This document shows positions 53,412-61,900 of a stretch of DNA of 64,000 nt, in pieces. The first letter of the stretch is position 1. Each line of letters opens with the position of its first letter. The translations under genes were made by a program, and so were the position numbers. The stretch lies in the NCBI GenBank assembly GCA_945952225.1, contig CAMFHP010000031.1, positions 1 to 64,000 of the forward strand, written 5' to 3'. The notes beneath the pieces were generated by a model. It made no database searches and was not told the DNA's origin. It worked only from the letters and a program-made list of their open reading frames with translations. The DNA comes from an uncultured Myxococcaceae bacterium. GTDB lineage: Bacteria; Myxococcota_A; Polyangia; Polyangiales; Ga0077539.

Positions 53412-56400
53412 TCAGGGAACGGGGATCACCGTGGGCGTCGCCGTGATGCCCGTGAGGCCGGCGGCGAGGAGCGAGCTGTCGCCCGTCCATCCCCAGCAGT
53501 ACACCTGCCCGCCGCTGTCGACCGCGCACGTGGGGCCCCACGCGTTGGGGCTCACGCGCACGACCGTGAACCGATCGCCGCCGGGCACCGTGCCCGAGCC
53601 CGTGTACGGCAGCGTCCCGTTGCCGAGGAGCCCGAACTCACCGTACGCCGAGCAGCCCGTCGACACGACGCCGCCGATGTTCCGCACCGTGCACGTGCTG
53701 TAGCTGTAGTTCGTGCTGAAGGCCGTGATCGTGGGCCACGACGTGGCCGTGCGCGCCCGCACGCCGCCGTAGTTGTATCCCCACTCCCAGTACGTGCTCG
53801 TCGAGCCCGCGAAGGCCACGCAGTGCGACACGCCGCAGTGCGAGAGCGCCGTGATGCCCGTGAGCGCCACCGGGGTCGCCGTCGTCGACGCGGTGGTGGT
53901 CACCGGCCCCGAGGTGTAGCGGTTCGTGCTGCTGCCGTCGGCGAGCTGGCCCTCGATGTTGCGTCCCCAGCAGTGCACCTGCCCCGTCGAGAGGCGCGCG
54001 CACACGAAGTTCACGCCGACGAAGAGCTCCTGCGCCATGGTGCCCACGGCCATGACCTGCGTGGGGTTCGGGCGGTTGAGCTGATCGCCCTGCCCGAGCT
54101 CGCCGTAGTAGTTGTATCCCCAGCACCAGATGGTGCCGTCGGTCTTGCGGGCGCAGGTGGTGAGCCCGTTGGTCTCGACCTCGGCGACCGAGGTCATGCC
54201 CGGCACCGGCGTGGGCGTGAGGCGGTTGGTGGTGGTGCCGTCGCCGAGCTGACCGTAGTTGTTGAGGCCCCAGCACACGGCGCTCCCGTCGGTGCGACGC
54301 GCGCACACCGCCGAGCCGCCGCCCGCGGCGCCCACCGAGATCGCCGCCGCGTTGGTGAGCCCCGTCACGCGCGTGGGCAGCGTGCGGTTCGTCGTGGTGC
54401 CGTCGCCGAGCTGCCCCGAGGCGTTGCCCTGCGAGGCCGATCCCCAGCACGACACGGCCCCCGTGCGGTGGAGCGCGCAGCGCCAGCTCGTGCCCGCGCC
54501 CGTCGCGACGTTGTTGCCCGTGCCCTGCTGCACATCGACGACGTCGTTGAGCCCGGTGATGGCGACGGGCGTGGTCTGCGCCTCCGTGCCGCCGCCCGCT
54601 TCGCCGTAGGGGTTGTTGCCCCAGCAGCGCACGGTGCCGTCGGTGCCGAGGCTGCACGTGTGGTGCAGGTAGAGCGAGAACGCGCGGAGCCCCGAGAGGC
54701 CCGGCACGGCCACCGGCGCGGTGCGGTTCGTCGTCGTCGCGTCGCCGAGCTGCGAGAAGGTGTTCTCGCCCCAGCACCGCAGCGCGCCGCCCACGAGGGC
54801 GCACGCGTGACGCATGCCCGCGCGCACGTCGGTGGCGCCCGAGACGCCGGTGACCTCGACGGGCGTGAGGCGGTTCGTGGTGCTCCCGTCGCCGAGCTGG
54901 CCCGACTGGTTGCGTCCCCAGCACACGACGGCGCCCGTGCGGCGGCGCGCGCAGGAGAAGTTCTCACCCGAGGTCACCGACACCGCGTCGGTGAGGCCCG
55001 TGACGGTCACCGGCGTGGTGGCGCTCGTGGTGGTGGTTCCGTTGCCGAGCTGCCCGTACGCGTTGGTGCCCCAGCACACGACAGTGCCGCCCGCGCGGAG
55101 CGCGCACGTGTGGCCCGAGCCCACGGCCACCATCGTCGCGTCGGTGAGGCCCGCGATGGGCGTTCCCGGCGTGGTCGACGTCGACGACCAGCACACCACC
55201 GAGCCTGCGTTCACCGCGCAGAACGTGGTGACGCGGCCGCTGATGTGCGTGACCGACGAGAGGCCCGCGATGTCAGACACCGCGAGGCTCGCGCCCCAGC
55301 ACTGCACGGTGTTGTTGCTCCGACGCGCGCACACGGCCGCCTGGGCGCCCGCGAGCTGCACGACGTTGTCGACCGGCGCGCCCACGCTGTTGATCACCTG
55401 CACCGGCGCGGCGTTGTGGCCGAACGATCCGCCGCTGCGGTTGATGCCGTTGTTGTTGCCCCAGCAGAAGACGCGCCCCGAGGCGTAGAGCAGGCAGTTG
55501 TTGTTCTGCGCGGCCTCGATCTCGATGATCGACGAGCAGCGCCCGGCGACGCATCCCGTGGGGCAGAGCGTGCCGCACGCGCCGCAGTTGCTCGGGTCGC
55601 GCGAGGTGTCGGTGCAGAGGCCCGAGCAGGCCACCTGCGGCGACGGACACACCAGCGTGCAGAGGCCCGCCACGCAGCGCTCCGAGCTGCCGCACGCGTT
55701 GCCGCAGCGGCCGCAGTGCGAGTTGTCGGTGAGGAGGTTCGCGCAGGCCGTTCCGCACGAGGTCTGCCCCGCGGGGCACGTGAGCACGCACACGCCCGCG
55801 GTGCACTGGTAGCCCGCGTCGCAGCGGTTGCCGCAGCGGCCGCAGTGGTTGTTGTCCGTGGCCGAGGTCACGCACGCGCCCGAGCAGATGATCTGCCCCG
55901 TCGAGCACGTCGACGCGCAGGTGCCGCCGCCGCAGAGGAGCCCGGTGCCACACGTGCGACCGCAGGTTCCGCAGTTCGCGGGGTCGTTGCCGGTGTTGGT
56001 GCAGGTGCCGCCGCAGCGGGTCTGTCCCGGCGGGCAGGGCACGGCGCACGCGCCGTCGGTGCACACCTGGCCCACGGGACACACGTTGCCGCACGCGCCG
56101 CAGTGGAGGGCGTTCGTGCGCGTGTCGGTCTCGCATCCGTCGGCGTCGAGGCGGTTGCAGTCGGCGTAGCCCGTCGAGCACGTGCCCACGACGCAGCGCG
56201 CGCCCGCACACGACACCGTGGCGTTCGAGAGCGAGCCGCACGCGCGTCCGCACGCGCCGCAGTGGGCGCCCGTGGTCGCGAGGTTCACCTCGCAGCCGTT
56301 CGAAGGGTCACCGTCGCAGTCGCCGAAGCCCGGACGGCACGCGAAGCCGCAGGTGCTCGACGCGCAGGTCGGATCGGCGTTGGCCACCGCGGGGCACGCC

Positions 56401-57383
56401 ATGCCGCACGCGCCGCAGTTCGAGGTCGACGCGCGCACGTCGGTCTCGCAGCCGTTCGCGGGATCGCCGTCGCAGTCGCCGAAGCCGCCCGCGCACACGC
56501 CGATGCCGCACACGCCCGCGCGGCACGCCGGCGTCGCGCTCGGAGGCACCGGGCACATGCGCCCGCACGCGCCGCAGTTCGCGATGTCCGTCGCCGTCGG
56601 GGTCTCGCACCCGTTGGCCGTCACGCCGTCGCAGTTCGCGTAGCCGTCGACGCAACGACCGATGGCGCACGCGCTCGACACGCAGGCGGGCTCGGCGTTC
56701 GCGAAGGCGCAGCCCCGCGCGCAGGCGCCGCAGTTGCCCACGTTGCTCGTGGTGTCGACGCACGCGCCGCCGCAGCACGTGGCCCCGGCCGCGCAGGGGT
56801 GCATGGTGTCGCAGCCCGGCACGCAGACGTTGCCCGAGCACACGTTGCCCGGCGGGCAGTGCGCGTTGACGACACATTGCACGCAGCGGAACGACGACAC
56901 CTCGCAGCGCGTGGCCGCCACACCGCCGTCGGCGCTTCCCCCATCGGAGACGCCGCCGTCGGTGCGCACGGCGCATCCCTCGTCGTTGCGGCAGCCGTCG
57001 ACGCACTCGTACCGCATCGGGTCGCAGTGCTGCGAGGCCGGGCAGCGGTCGCGCTCGCCGGGCACACACCGCACGCAGTGACGGAGCACCGGGTCGCAGT
57101 AGGGCGCCCCCGTGCCCGCACCGCACTGCTCGTCGGAGGTGCAGTACGGGAGCCCCGTGTCGACCGGGCCCGCGTCGCCCACGTCGGGGGTCACATCGGG
57201 GGTCGCCGTGTCGAGGGGGACCACATCGAGCGGCGCCACGTCGGGCGTCGCATCGAGGGCGGCGTCGTCGTCGAGGGCGCCGTCGGTGCGGCCGCCCACC
57301 ACCGAGAGCGAATGGTCACAGCCCGCAGAGAAGAGCGCCGCGAGCAGTGCCGCGGCGCCGAAAGCAGATCGTCGTCTCACCAT
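53412..57383 (-). CDS. Giant Cys-rich lipoprotein with RCC1 propeller(s), 1323 aa
   Basis: Lipobox FSAGC near residue 22, then an Asp/Val/Pro tether. Residues ~85-640 hold several types of Cys-rich units: EGF-like CxxDxxC clusters, four or five 'GxGDCDGDPxNGCE' units and the same CGACG units found in the gene at 49239. The C-terminal ~680 residues contain about 13-14 RCC1 repeats (CWGxNxxGQLGDG), enough for two seven-bladed propellers or one enlarged ring. RCC1 repeats in bacteria are mostly surface binding modules. It shares its plan (lipid anchor, disulfide stalk, propeller head) with the neighbour on the same strand. Confidence 0.88.
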   Translation of the reverse strand: MVRRRSAFGAAALLAALFSAGCDHSLSVVGGRTDGALDDDAALDATPDVAPLDVVPLDTATPDVTPDVGDAGPVDTGLPYCTSDEQCGAGTGAPYCDPVLRHCVRCVPGERDRCPASQHCDPMRYECVDGCRNDEGCAVRTDGGVSDGGSADGGVAATRCEVSSFRCVQCVVNAHCPPGNVCSGNVCVPGCDTMHPCAAGATCCGGACVDTTSNVGNCGACARGCAFANAEPACVSSACAIGRCVDGYANCDGVTANGCETPTATDIANCGACGRMCPVPPSATPACRAGVCGIGVCAGGFGDCDGDPANGCETDVRASTSNCGACGMACPAVANADPTCASSTCGFACRPGFGDCDGDPSNGCEVNLATTGAHCGACGRACGSLSNATVSCAGARCVVGTCSTGYADCNRLDADGCETDTRTNALHCGACGNVCPVGQVCTDGACAVPCPPGQTRCGGTCTNTGNDPANCGTCGRTCGTGLLCGGGTCASTCSTGQIICSGACVTSATDNNHCGRCGNRCDAGYQCTAGVCVLTCPAGQTSCGTACANLLTDNSHCGRCGNACGSSERCVAGLCTLVCPSPQVACSGLCTDTSRDPSNCGACGTLCPTGCVAGRCSSIIEIEAAQNNNCLLYASGRVFCWGNNNGINRSGGSFGHNAAPVQVINSVGAPVDNVVQLAGAQAAVCARRSNNTVQCWGASLAVSDIAGLSSVTHISGRVTTFCAVNAGSVVCWSSTSTTPGTPIAGLTDATMVAVGSGHTCALRAGGTVVCWGTNAYGQLGNGTTTTSATTPVTVTGLTDAVSVTSGENFSCARRRTGAVVCWGRNQSGQLGDGSTTNRLTPVEVTGVSGATDVRAGMRHACALVGGALRCWGENTFSQLGDATTTNRTAPVAVPGLSGLRAFSLYLHHTCSLGTDGTVRCWGNNPYGEAGGGTEAQTTPVAITGLNDVVDVQQGTGNNVATGAGTSWRCALHRTGAVSCWGSASQGNASGQLGDGTTTNRTLPTRVTGLTNAAAISVGAAGGGSAVCARRTDGSAVCWGLNNYGQLGDGTTTNRLTPTPVPGMTSVAEVETNGLTTCARKTDGTIWCWGYNYYGELGQGDQLNRPNPTQVMAVGTMAQELFVGVNFVCARLSTGQVHCWGRNIEGQLADGSSTNRYTSGPVTTTASTTATPVALTGITALSHCGVSHCVAFAGSTSTYWEWGYNYGGVRARTATSWPTITAFSTNYSYSTCTVRNIGGVVSTGCSAYGEFGLLGNGTLPYTGSGTVPGGDRFTVVRVSPNAWGPTCAVDSGGQVYCWGWTGDSSLLAAGLTGITATPTVIPVP

Positions 57384-57579
57384 GCGTTGGCTCCAGTCCC
57401 TTCCCTTCGCTCACGTTCATGGCAGACACAACAGTGCAGCATCACGGAATGCGCACCCGGGGCGCAGTCTCCTCGCCCCTCGTCGCATCGGGGCGCGAAG
57501 CCCCGCCACGCGCGGGCTCCGTCGTCGGTTGTTCGTCCGCCCTTTGCCCGGAGAATCGCGGCCCGCGTAGGATCGCGCG

Positions 57580-58710
57580 ATGCGACCTTTCAAGAGCCTC
57601 ACGTCTCTCACCTTCGCGCTCGCCCTCGCGGCCTGCAGCGCGCGCGGTGGTGGTGGCGGCGGCGGTGGAACCCCCATCGACGACGCCTCGACCGCCACCG
57701 ACAGCCCCACCGTCGACCCCGGCACCTGCGCCACGCTCTGTGCGCGCGTCGCCATGACCAACGGGTGCAGCGCCGACACCGCAAGCTGCATGACGGGCTG
57801 CTCGACGCTCTTCTCCGCGGGCAGCGCCTGCGCCTCCGAGAGCGCGGCCTTCGCGGCCTGCGCGCAGACCTCCCAGATCGTGTGCTCGGGTGACACGCCG
57901 AACTTCACCTCGTGCATGTCGCAGCAGTCGATGCTCATCGCGTGCATCTCGTCGCCGCAGCCCGACGCGAGCGTGCGGCCCGACAGCGCCGTCACCCCCG
58001 ACGCGCCCCCGCCCATCGACTCGTCGACGCCGCCCGATTCGAGCGTGCGCCCCGACGCCACCGTCGGCCCGGATGCCTCGCCCACCGACCTCTGCAACCG
58101 CGTGTGCTCCGTGCTCGCCGCGACGCCCGGATGCAGCGGCGTGAGCTGCTCGGGAATGTGCGGGGCGCTCTCGTCGCTGCCGCCCTCGTGCGCGGCGCCG
58201 GTGAACGCCTTTCTCGCGTGCGCGGTCGGCACCACGCCCTCGTGCTCGGGCGCGTCGGCGAACTTCCCCGCGTGCGCGTCGCTGCAGAGCGAGGTCACGC
58301 GCTGCCTCGGCGGCACCGTCGATGCGGGCGTCGACACGGGCCCCGCGCCCATGATCACCGCCGCGTGCACCGACGCGACCTGGGGAAGCGTCGACCGCGA
58401 GTGCGGCTGGCGCAGCGCGGGCACCTTCACCTGCACCGTCGGCGCGTCGGTCACCGTCGGATGCAACAGCACCGCGGGCACCGGCGCGCTCTGCACGTCC
58501 TCCCTCGGATCGTGCAGCGGCGACCCCGTGCTCCGCGTGTGTCCGGGCACCGGCGCGTGCTCCTCGACCGCGGCCATCACCAACATCGACGACAGCTGCG
58601 GAACGTGCCCCGTCGCCCAGTTCACCTGCCCCGCCGGCGGCCGCTACACGGTCTTCACCGGCGACTACTCGAACAGCACCGCGGGCACCTGCACGGTCTC
58701 GACGCGCTGA
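57580..58710 (+). CDS. Cys-rich lipoprotein with duplicated domain, 376 aa
   Basis: Lipobox LAAC after MRPFKSLTSLTFALALAAC, then a run of eight Gly. Residues ~48-125 and ~165-245 are two copies of one helical Cys domain (CATLCARV...C...CMTGC and CNRVCSVL...C...CSGMCG), separated by an Asp/Pro/Ser tether. The last ~110 residues are a beta domain with four more Cys pairs (WGSVDRECGWRSAG, GRYTVFTGDYSNSTAGTC). All these should form disulfides outside the cytoplasm. It is divergent from the RCC1 lipoprotein, with a 196-bp gap that holds both promoters. Function unknown. Confidence 0.8.
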   Translation: MRPFKSLTSLTFALALAACSARGGGGGGGGTPIDDASTATDSPTVDPGTCATLCARVAMTNGCSADTASCMTGCSTLFSAGSACASESAAFAACAQTSQIVCSGDTPNFTSCMSQQSMLIACISSPQPDASVRPDSAVTPDAPPPIDSSTPPDSSVRPDATVGPDASPTDLCNRVCSVLAATPGCSGVSCSGMCGALSSLPPSCAAPVNAFLACAVGTTPSCSGASANFPACASLQSEVTRCLGGTVDAGVDTGPAPMITAACTDATWGSVDRECGWRSAGTFTCTVGASVTVGCNSTAGTGALCTSSLGSCSGDPVLRVCPGTGACSSTAAITNIDDSCGTCPVAQFTCPAGGRYTVFTGDYSNSTAGTCTVSTR

Positions 58711-58804
58711 CCTCCGACGCCCATCGCGCCCCTTCGAAACGCGACGCCCCGACGCCCACCTGCACACGTGTGCAAGCGGATCGCCGGGGCGCGTCTCGGA
58801 CCGA

Positions 58805-59866
58805 TCAGGGCTGGTGCTTCGCGGTCTCGCGCAGCACGCGCACGAGGTCGTCGCGCTGGGGCACGCTCGCGCGCTCCAGGTTGTCGCTGAGCCCGACGCC
58901 CGGAACCATCGCGCCCGCCACGAGCTGCGGCGGCGCCCAGAGGTCGTAGAAGAGCTCGGTGGTCACGCGACGGAGCAGGTGCTCGCCGAAGTTGGTGACT
59001 TCGAGCTCCTCGTTCACGAACACCACGCGGTGCGTCTTCTTCACGCTCGCGGCGATGGCGTCCCAGTCGTAGGGAGCCAGCGAGCGCAGGTCGAGGATCT
59101 CGACGTCGACGCCCTCCTTCGCGAGCTCGGCGGCGGCCTCGCGGGCCACGAGCACGTGACGGCTCCAGGTGACCACGGTCACGTCGCGTCCGCTGCGCAC
59201 CGTGCGGGCCTGGCCGAAGGGAATGAACAGGTCGGGCGTCTCGGGCCACCGCGGCGCCCACTGCGACACGTCGCCGGTCACGGGCTTGTTGATCGCCTCG
59301 TCGAGGGCCTTCTGCTCGGGCACCCCCGGCACGTCTTCGCCTTCCTCACCGCGGTAGCGCATGAGCGCCTTCGGAATGAGGAACAGCACCGGGTTGGGCT
59401 CGCGAATCGCCGTGAGCATCAGCCCGTACGCATCGCGCGGCGACGACGGAATCACCACGCGCCAGCCGGGCAGGTGCGTCGCCGTCGCATCGAACGAGTG
59501 CGAGTGATAGATGCTCCCGCGGATGCCCGCGCCCGTGGGGCTCATCACCACCATGGGGCAGTTCCAGTCGCCGTTCGACGACCAGTACATGGCGCCCGCG
59601 AGCTTGAGCAGGTCGATGGTGTTGTACGCGTAGTCGCTGAACTGGATCTCGGCCACGGGCTTCTGCCCCGCGAGCGCGAGGCCCATCGCGGTGCCGATGA
59701 TCCCGCGCTCGTCGAGCGGCGAGTTCCACGCGGTGCGGAGGCCCTGCGTGCAGGTGAACACCCCGCCGAGCGGCGCGCCCACGTCTTCGCCGAAGATGTC
59801 GGTCACGCCGTGGCGCTCCTCACCGACGTGGAGCGCGAGTCGAATGGCCTGTGCGATCGTGGTCAT
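58805..59866 (-). CDS. 2-Oxoacid dehydrogenase E1 component, beta subunit, 353 aa
   Basis: Transketolase-like protein with the E1-beta signature: VTDIFGEDVG, GIIGTAMGLALAGQKPVAEIQFSDY, SSNGDWNCPMVVMSPTGAGIRGSIYHSHS and the C-terminal VDVEILDLRSLAPYDWDAI and VVFVNEELEVTNFGEHL. With the alpha subunit it decarboxylates a 2-oxoacid using thiamine diphosphate. The alpha/beta split and residue pattern fit the branched-chain (Bkd) or acetoin/pyruvate types; substrate cannot be fixed. In myxobacteria Bkd supplies starters for iso-branched fatty acids. It starts 9 bp after the alpha gene; no E2 or E3 gene is adjacent. Confidence 0.9.
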   Translation of the reverse strand: MTTIAQAIRLALHVGEERHGVTDIFGEDVGAPLGGVFTCTQGLRTAWNSPLDERGIIGTAMGLALAGQKPVAEIQFSDYAYNTIDLLKLAGAMYWSSNGDWNCPMVVMSPTGAGIRGSIYHSHSFDATATHLPGWRVVIPSSPRDAYGLMLTAIREPNPVLFLIPKALMRYRGEEGEDVPGVPEQKALDEAINKPVTGDVSQWAPRWPETPDLFIPFGQARTVRSGRDVTVVTWSRHVLVAREAAAELAKEGVDVEILDLRSLAPYDWDAIAASVKKTHRVVFVNEELEVTNFGEHLLRRVTTELFYDLWAPPQLVAGAMVPGVGLSDNLERASVPQRDDLVRVLRETAKHQP

Positions 59867-59875
59867 GGCGTTGCC

Positions 59876-60892
59876 TCAGCGGCCCCCGACGAGGTTCTTG
59901 TCGGCGAAGACGTGGTTCCAGATGCTCGACGGCTCGGGCTGCGGCTCGGCGATCACGCGCTTCGACGCTTCGAGGTACTCCGCCGTGAGCTGCGCGCGCA
60001 TCGCGTCGAATCCCTCGCGCGTGCCGTAGCCCCGCGCGATGAGCTTCTCTTCGAAGAGCGCCAGGCAGTCGTGCTCGCTCTTCACGAAGGCCGCGCCCGT
60101 CGCCGACGAGTGCCCGCGGAGCCGCGACACCATCACCTCGACGAGGTACGGCTTGCGCTCGCGGCGCACGTAGCCCATCGCCTCGGTGAGCGCGCGGTAC
60201 GAGGTCTCGGGGTCGTTGCCGTCGATCACCGCCGAGGGCATGCCGAACGCGCGCCCCAGATCCGCGATGCGCGTCGTCGCCGGGTGCTGCCCGTCGTACG
60301 CCGTCGAGATGCCCCACTGGTTGTTCGCCACCACGAGCAGCACGGGGAGCTCGTTGCCCTTGCGCGAGCTCCACAGAAGGCCCGCGTAGAAGTCGGCCTC
60401 CGCGGTGCCCGCGTCGCCGCCCTGCACGATGGTGATCGCGTCGCCGCCGTGGCGCTTCTGCGCGAGCGCGGTGCCCGGCGCCATCGAGAACTGCACCTCG
60501 ATGGGAGACGACACGGGCACGACGTTCCACTTCCGCACGGAGTAGTGGCCCACGAAGTTGCGGCCCCCCGAGTAGGGGTCGCGCGCGGTGTTCTTCATCT
60601 GCCGCATCGAGTCGACGGGGTCGGCCCCCATCGCGAGCAGCGTCGCGCTCGAACGGTAGTGAAGGTGCAGATAGTCGTGGTCGAGACCGCTGCCCTTCTT
60701 CACCAGCAGCCCGAGGGGAACGTTGAACGCCTCCTCTCCGGGACCGCCGATCCAGAAGTAGCCGTCGCCCTGGCGCCACATCGTGATGAGGCGCTCTTCG
60801 AGCACACGGCCCTTCAGCATGAGTTCGTGCATGCGCACGAGCAGCTCGCGAGGGAGCTCCGCGTTCGCGCCGTGGGTCTCGCCGTGGGTCAT
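59876..60892 (-). CDS. 2-Oxoacid dehydrogenase E1 component, alpha subunit, 338 aa
   Basis: Thiamine-diphosphate enzyme subunit. HLHYRSSATLLAMGADP and the ThDP signature IVQGGDAGTAEADFYAGLLWSS ... VVANNQWGIST are intact; the phosphorylation-loop region follows (RLRGHSSATGAAFV). The ATG at 60892 (MTHGETHGANAELP) is chosen; the longer reading from 60931 adds an unlikely leader. Forms the alpha2beta2 E1 with the downstream gene. The E2 and E3 partners must be encoded elsewhere. Upstream on the same strand lies the CD-NTase-like gene, 48 bp away, so a common transcript is possible. Confidence 0.9.
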   Translation of the reverse strand: MTHGETHGANAELPRELLVRMHELMLKGRVLEERLITMWRQGDGYFWIGGPGEEAFNVPLGLLVKKGSGLDHDYLHLHYRSSATLLAMGADPVDSMRQMKNTARDPYSGGRNFVGHYSVRKWNVVPVSSPIEVQFSMAPGTALAQKRHGGDAITIVQGGDAGTAEADFYAGLLWSSRKGNELPVLLVVANNQWGISTAYDGQHPATTRIADLGRAFGMPSAVIDGNDPETSYRALTEAMGYVRRERKPYLVEVMVSRLRGHSSATGAAFVKSEHDCLALFEEKLIARGYGTREGFDAMRAQLTAEYLEASKRVIAEPQPEPSSIWNHVFADKNLVGGR

Positions 60893-60940
60893 CGCGGCGC
60901 GGCTATACAACCCCCGCGGCCCGTCTGACAACGGCGCTTC

Positions 60941-61798
60941 TCACGCACCGGGAAACGGCTGCGCGAACACCGCCCGCGCGCTCACCACCGCGGGCTCGAG
61001 GTTGCCCGCGGCGTCGTGGGCGATGGCGTCGCGGAGCGCGTCGGCGGCATCGAGGGCCGCGCGGGCGATCTTCGCGCGGCGGTCGGGCGTGAGGGCCAGG
61101 TACATGTCCACGTCGTCGCCCACGGGCGCGGGCGCGGCGCAGCGCTGCGTCACCTGCGCGGCCACGCCGTCGAGGGCGGCCACACACGCGGCCATGAAGC
61201 CCTCGGGCGGCGACGCGGCGAGCGCGCGCAGCGCCATCACCTCCAGGTGAAACGACCGCACGGGGAGCTTCTGCGCGCGGGCCCAGGCCTTGAGCGCACG
61301 CACCGCGGGGAGCCCGAAGCCCCGCGCCGCGCGGTCGTGGTCGGCGGTGAAGCGCGCGTGCCCCTCGGGGTCCGTCGGCAGCCACCGTCGGAGCTCCGTG
61401 TCGGGAATGAACACTCCCCCGCCGTGCTTCGGCAGCGCAGGAATGAGCACCGCGGTCACATCACCGAAGGTGAGCCCGAGGCCGTGCGTGAGCTTCTTCG
61501 TCTTCGCCATCGGGTACACGACGCCGAGGCGTCCCTCGATGTCGGCGAGCACCTTCGCGGGATCGCCCGTGAGGTAGGGCTGATGCACGGGGCCGAGCAC
61601 GAAGAGCTCATCCACCGCGCGCGTCGGGCGGAGGTTCGTGTTGCGCGCCACCGAGCCCACGACGAGCTCGCGAACGGGCTTCCACGACGAGGCCAGGTGC
61701 TCGCGCACGCGGTGTCGCACGAGCACGCCGTCGGGCGGCGCCTCCGCGGACTCAAGCCCCCGTCGGAACGTCTCGAACACCTGCGCCAACATGCTCAT
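60941..61798 (-). CDS. CD-NTase (SMODS)-like protein with degenerate active site, 285 aa
   Basis: Shows the layout of bacterial cGAS/DncV-like nucleotidyltransferases: GSVARNTNLRP at residues 48-58 (the GS motif), then VDELFVL; VTAVLIPAL at 114-122; GGGVFIPDTELRRWLPTDPEGHARF; and LPAVRALKAWARAQKLPVRSFHLEVMAL. Active family members have Asp-x-Asp after GS and a third Asp before xxPA. Here the first is Ala61, Asp63 is kept, and the third position is Val117. Activity therefore looks lost or changed. No CBASS effector, HORMA/TRIP13 or Cap2/3 genes are adjacent. A family-X/archaeal-type nucleotidyltransferase relative is an alternative. Confidence 0.62.
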   Translation of the reverse strand: MSMLAQVFETFRRGLESAEAPPDGVLVRHRVREHLASSWKPVRELVVGSVARNTNLRPTRAVDELFVLGPVHQPYLTGDPAKVLADIEGRLGVVYPMAKTKKLTHGLGLTFGDVTAVLIPALPKHGGGVFIPDTELRRWLPTDPEGHARFTADHDRAARGFGLPAVRALKAWARAQKLPVRSFHLEVMALRALAASPPEGFMAACVAALDGVAAQVTQRCAAPAPVGDDVDMYLALTPDRRAKIARAALDAADALRDAIAHDAAGNLEPAVVSARAVFAQPFPGA

Positions 61799-61900
61799 CG
61801 CGTCCCCGAAATGTTCGTCGTCGGTGGTGGTGGTTCTCGACGGACGCCCTTCGCTGCGACGCCCTCCGACGCTCCGCGTACCGCAGACGGCCGCGGGCTT

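Noticed and set aside
53358-57893. Very long open frame (about 1500 codons) on the (+) strand
   Set aside because: It is the mirror of the RCC1/Cys-rich lipoprotein gene; its translation is Arg/Ala/His-rich without domains. The (-) frame has a lipobox and clear repeats.
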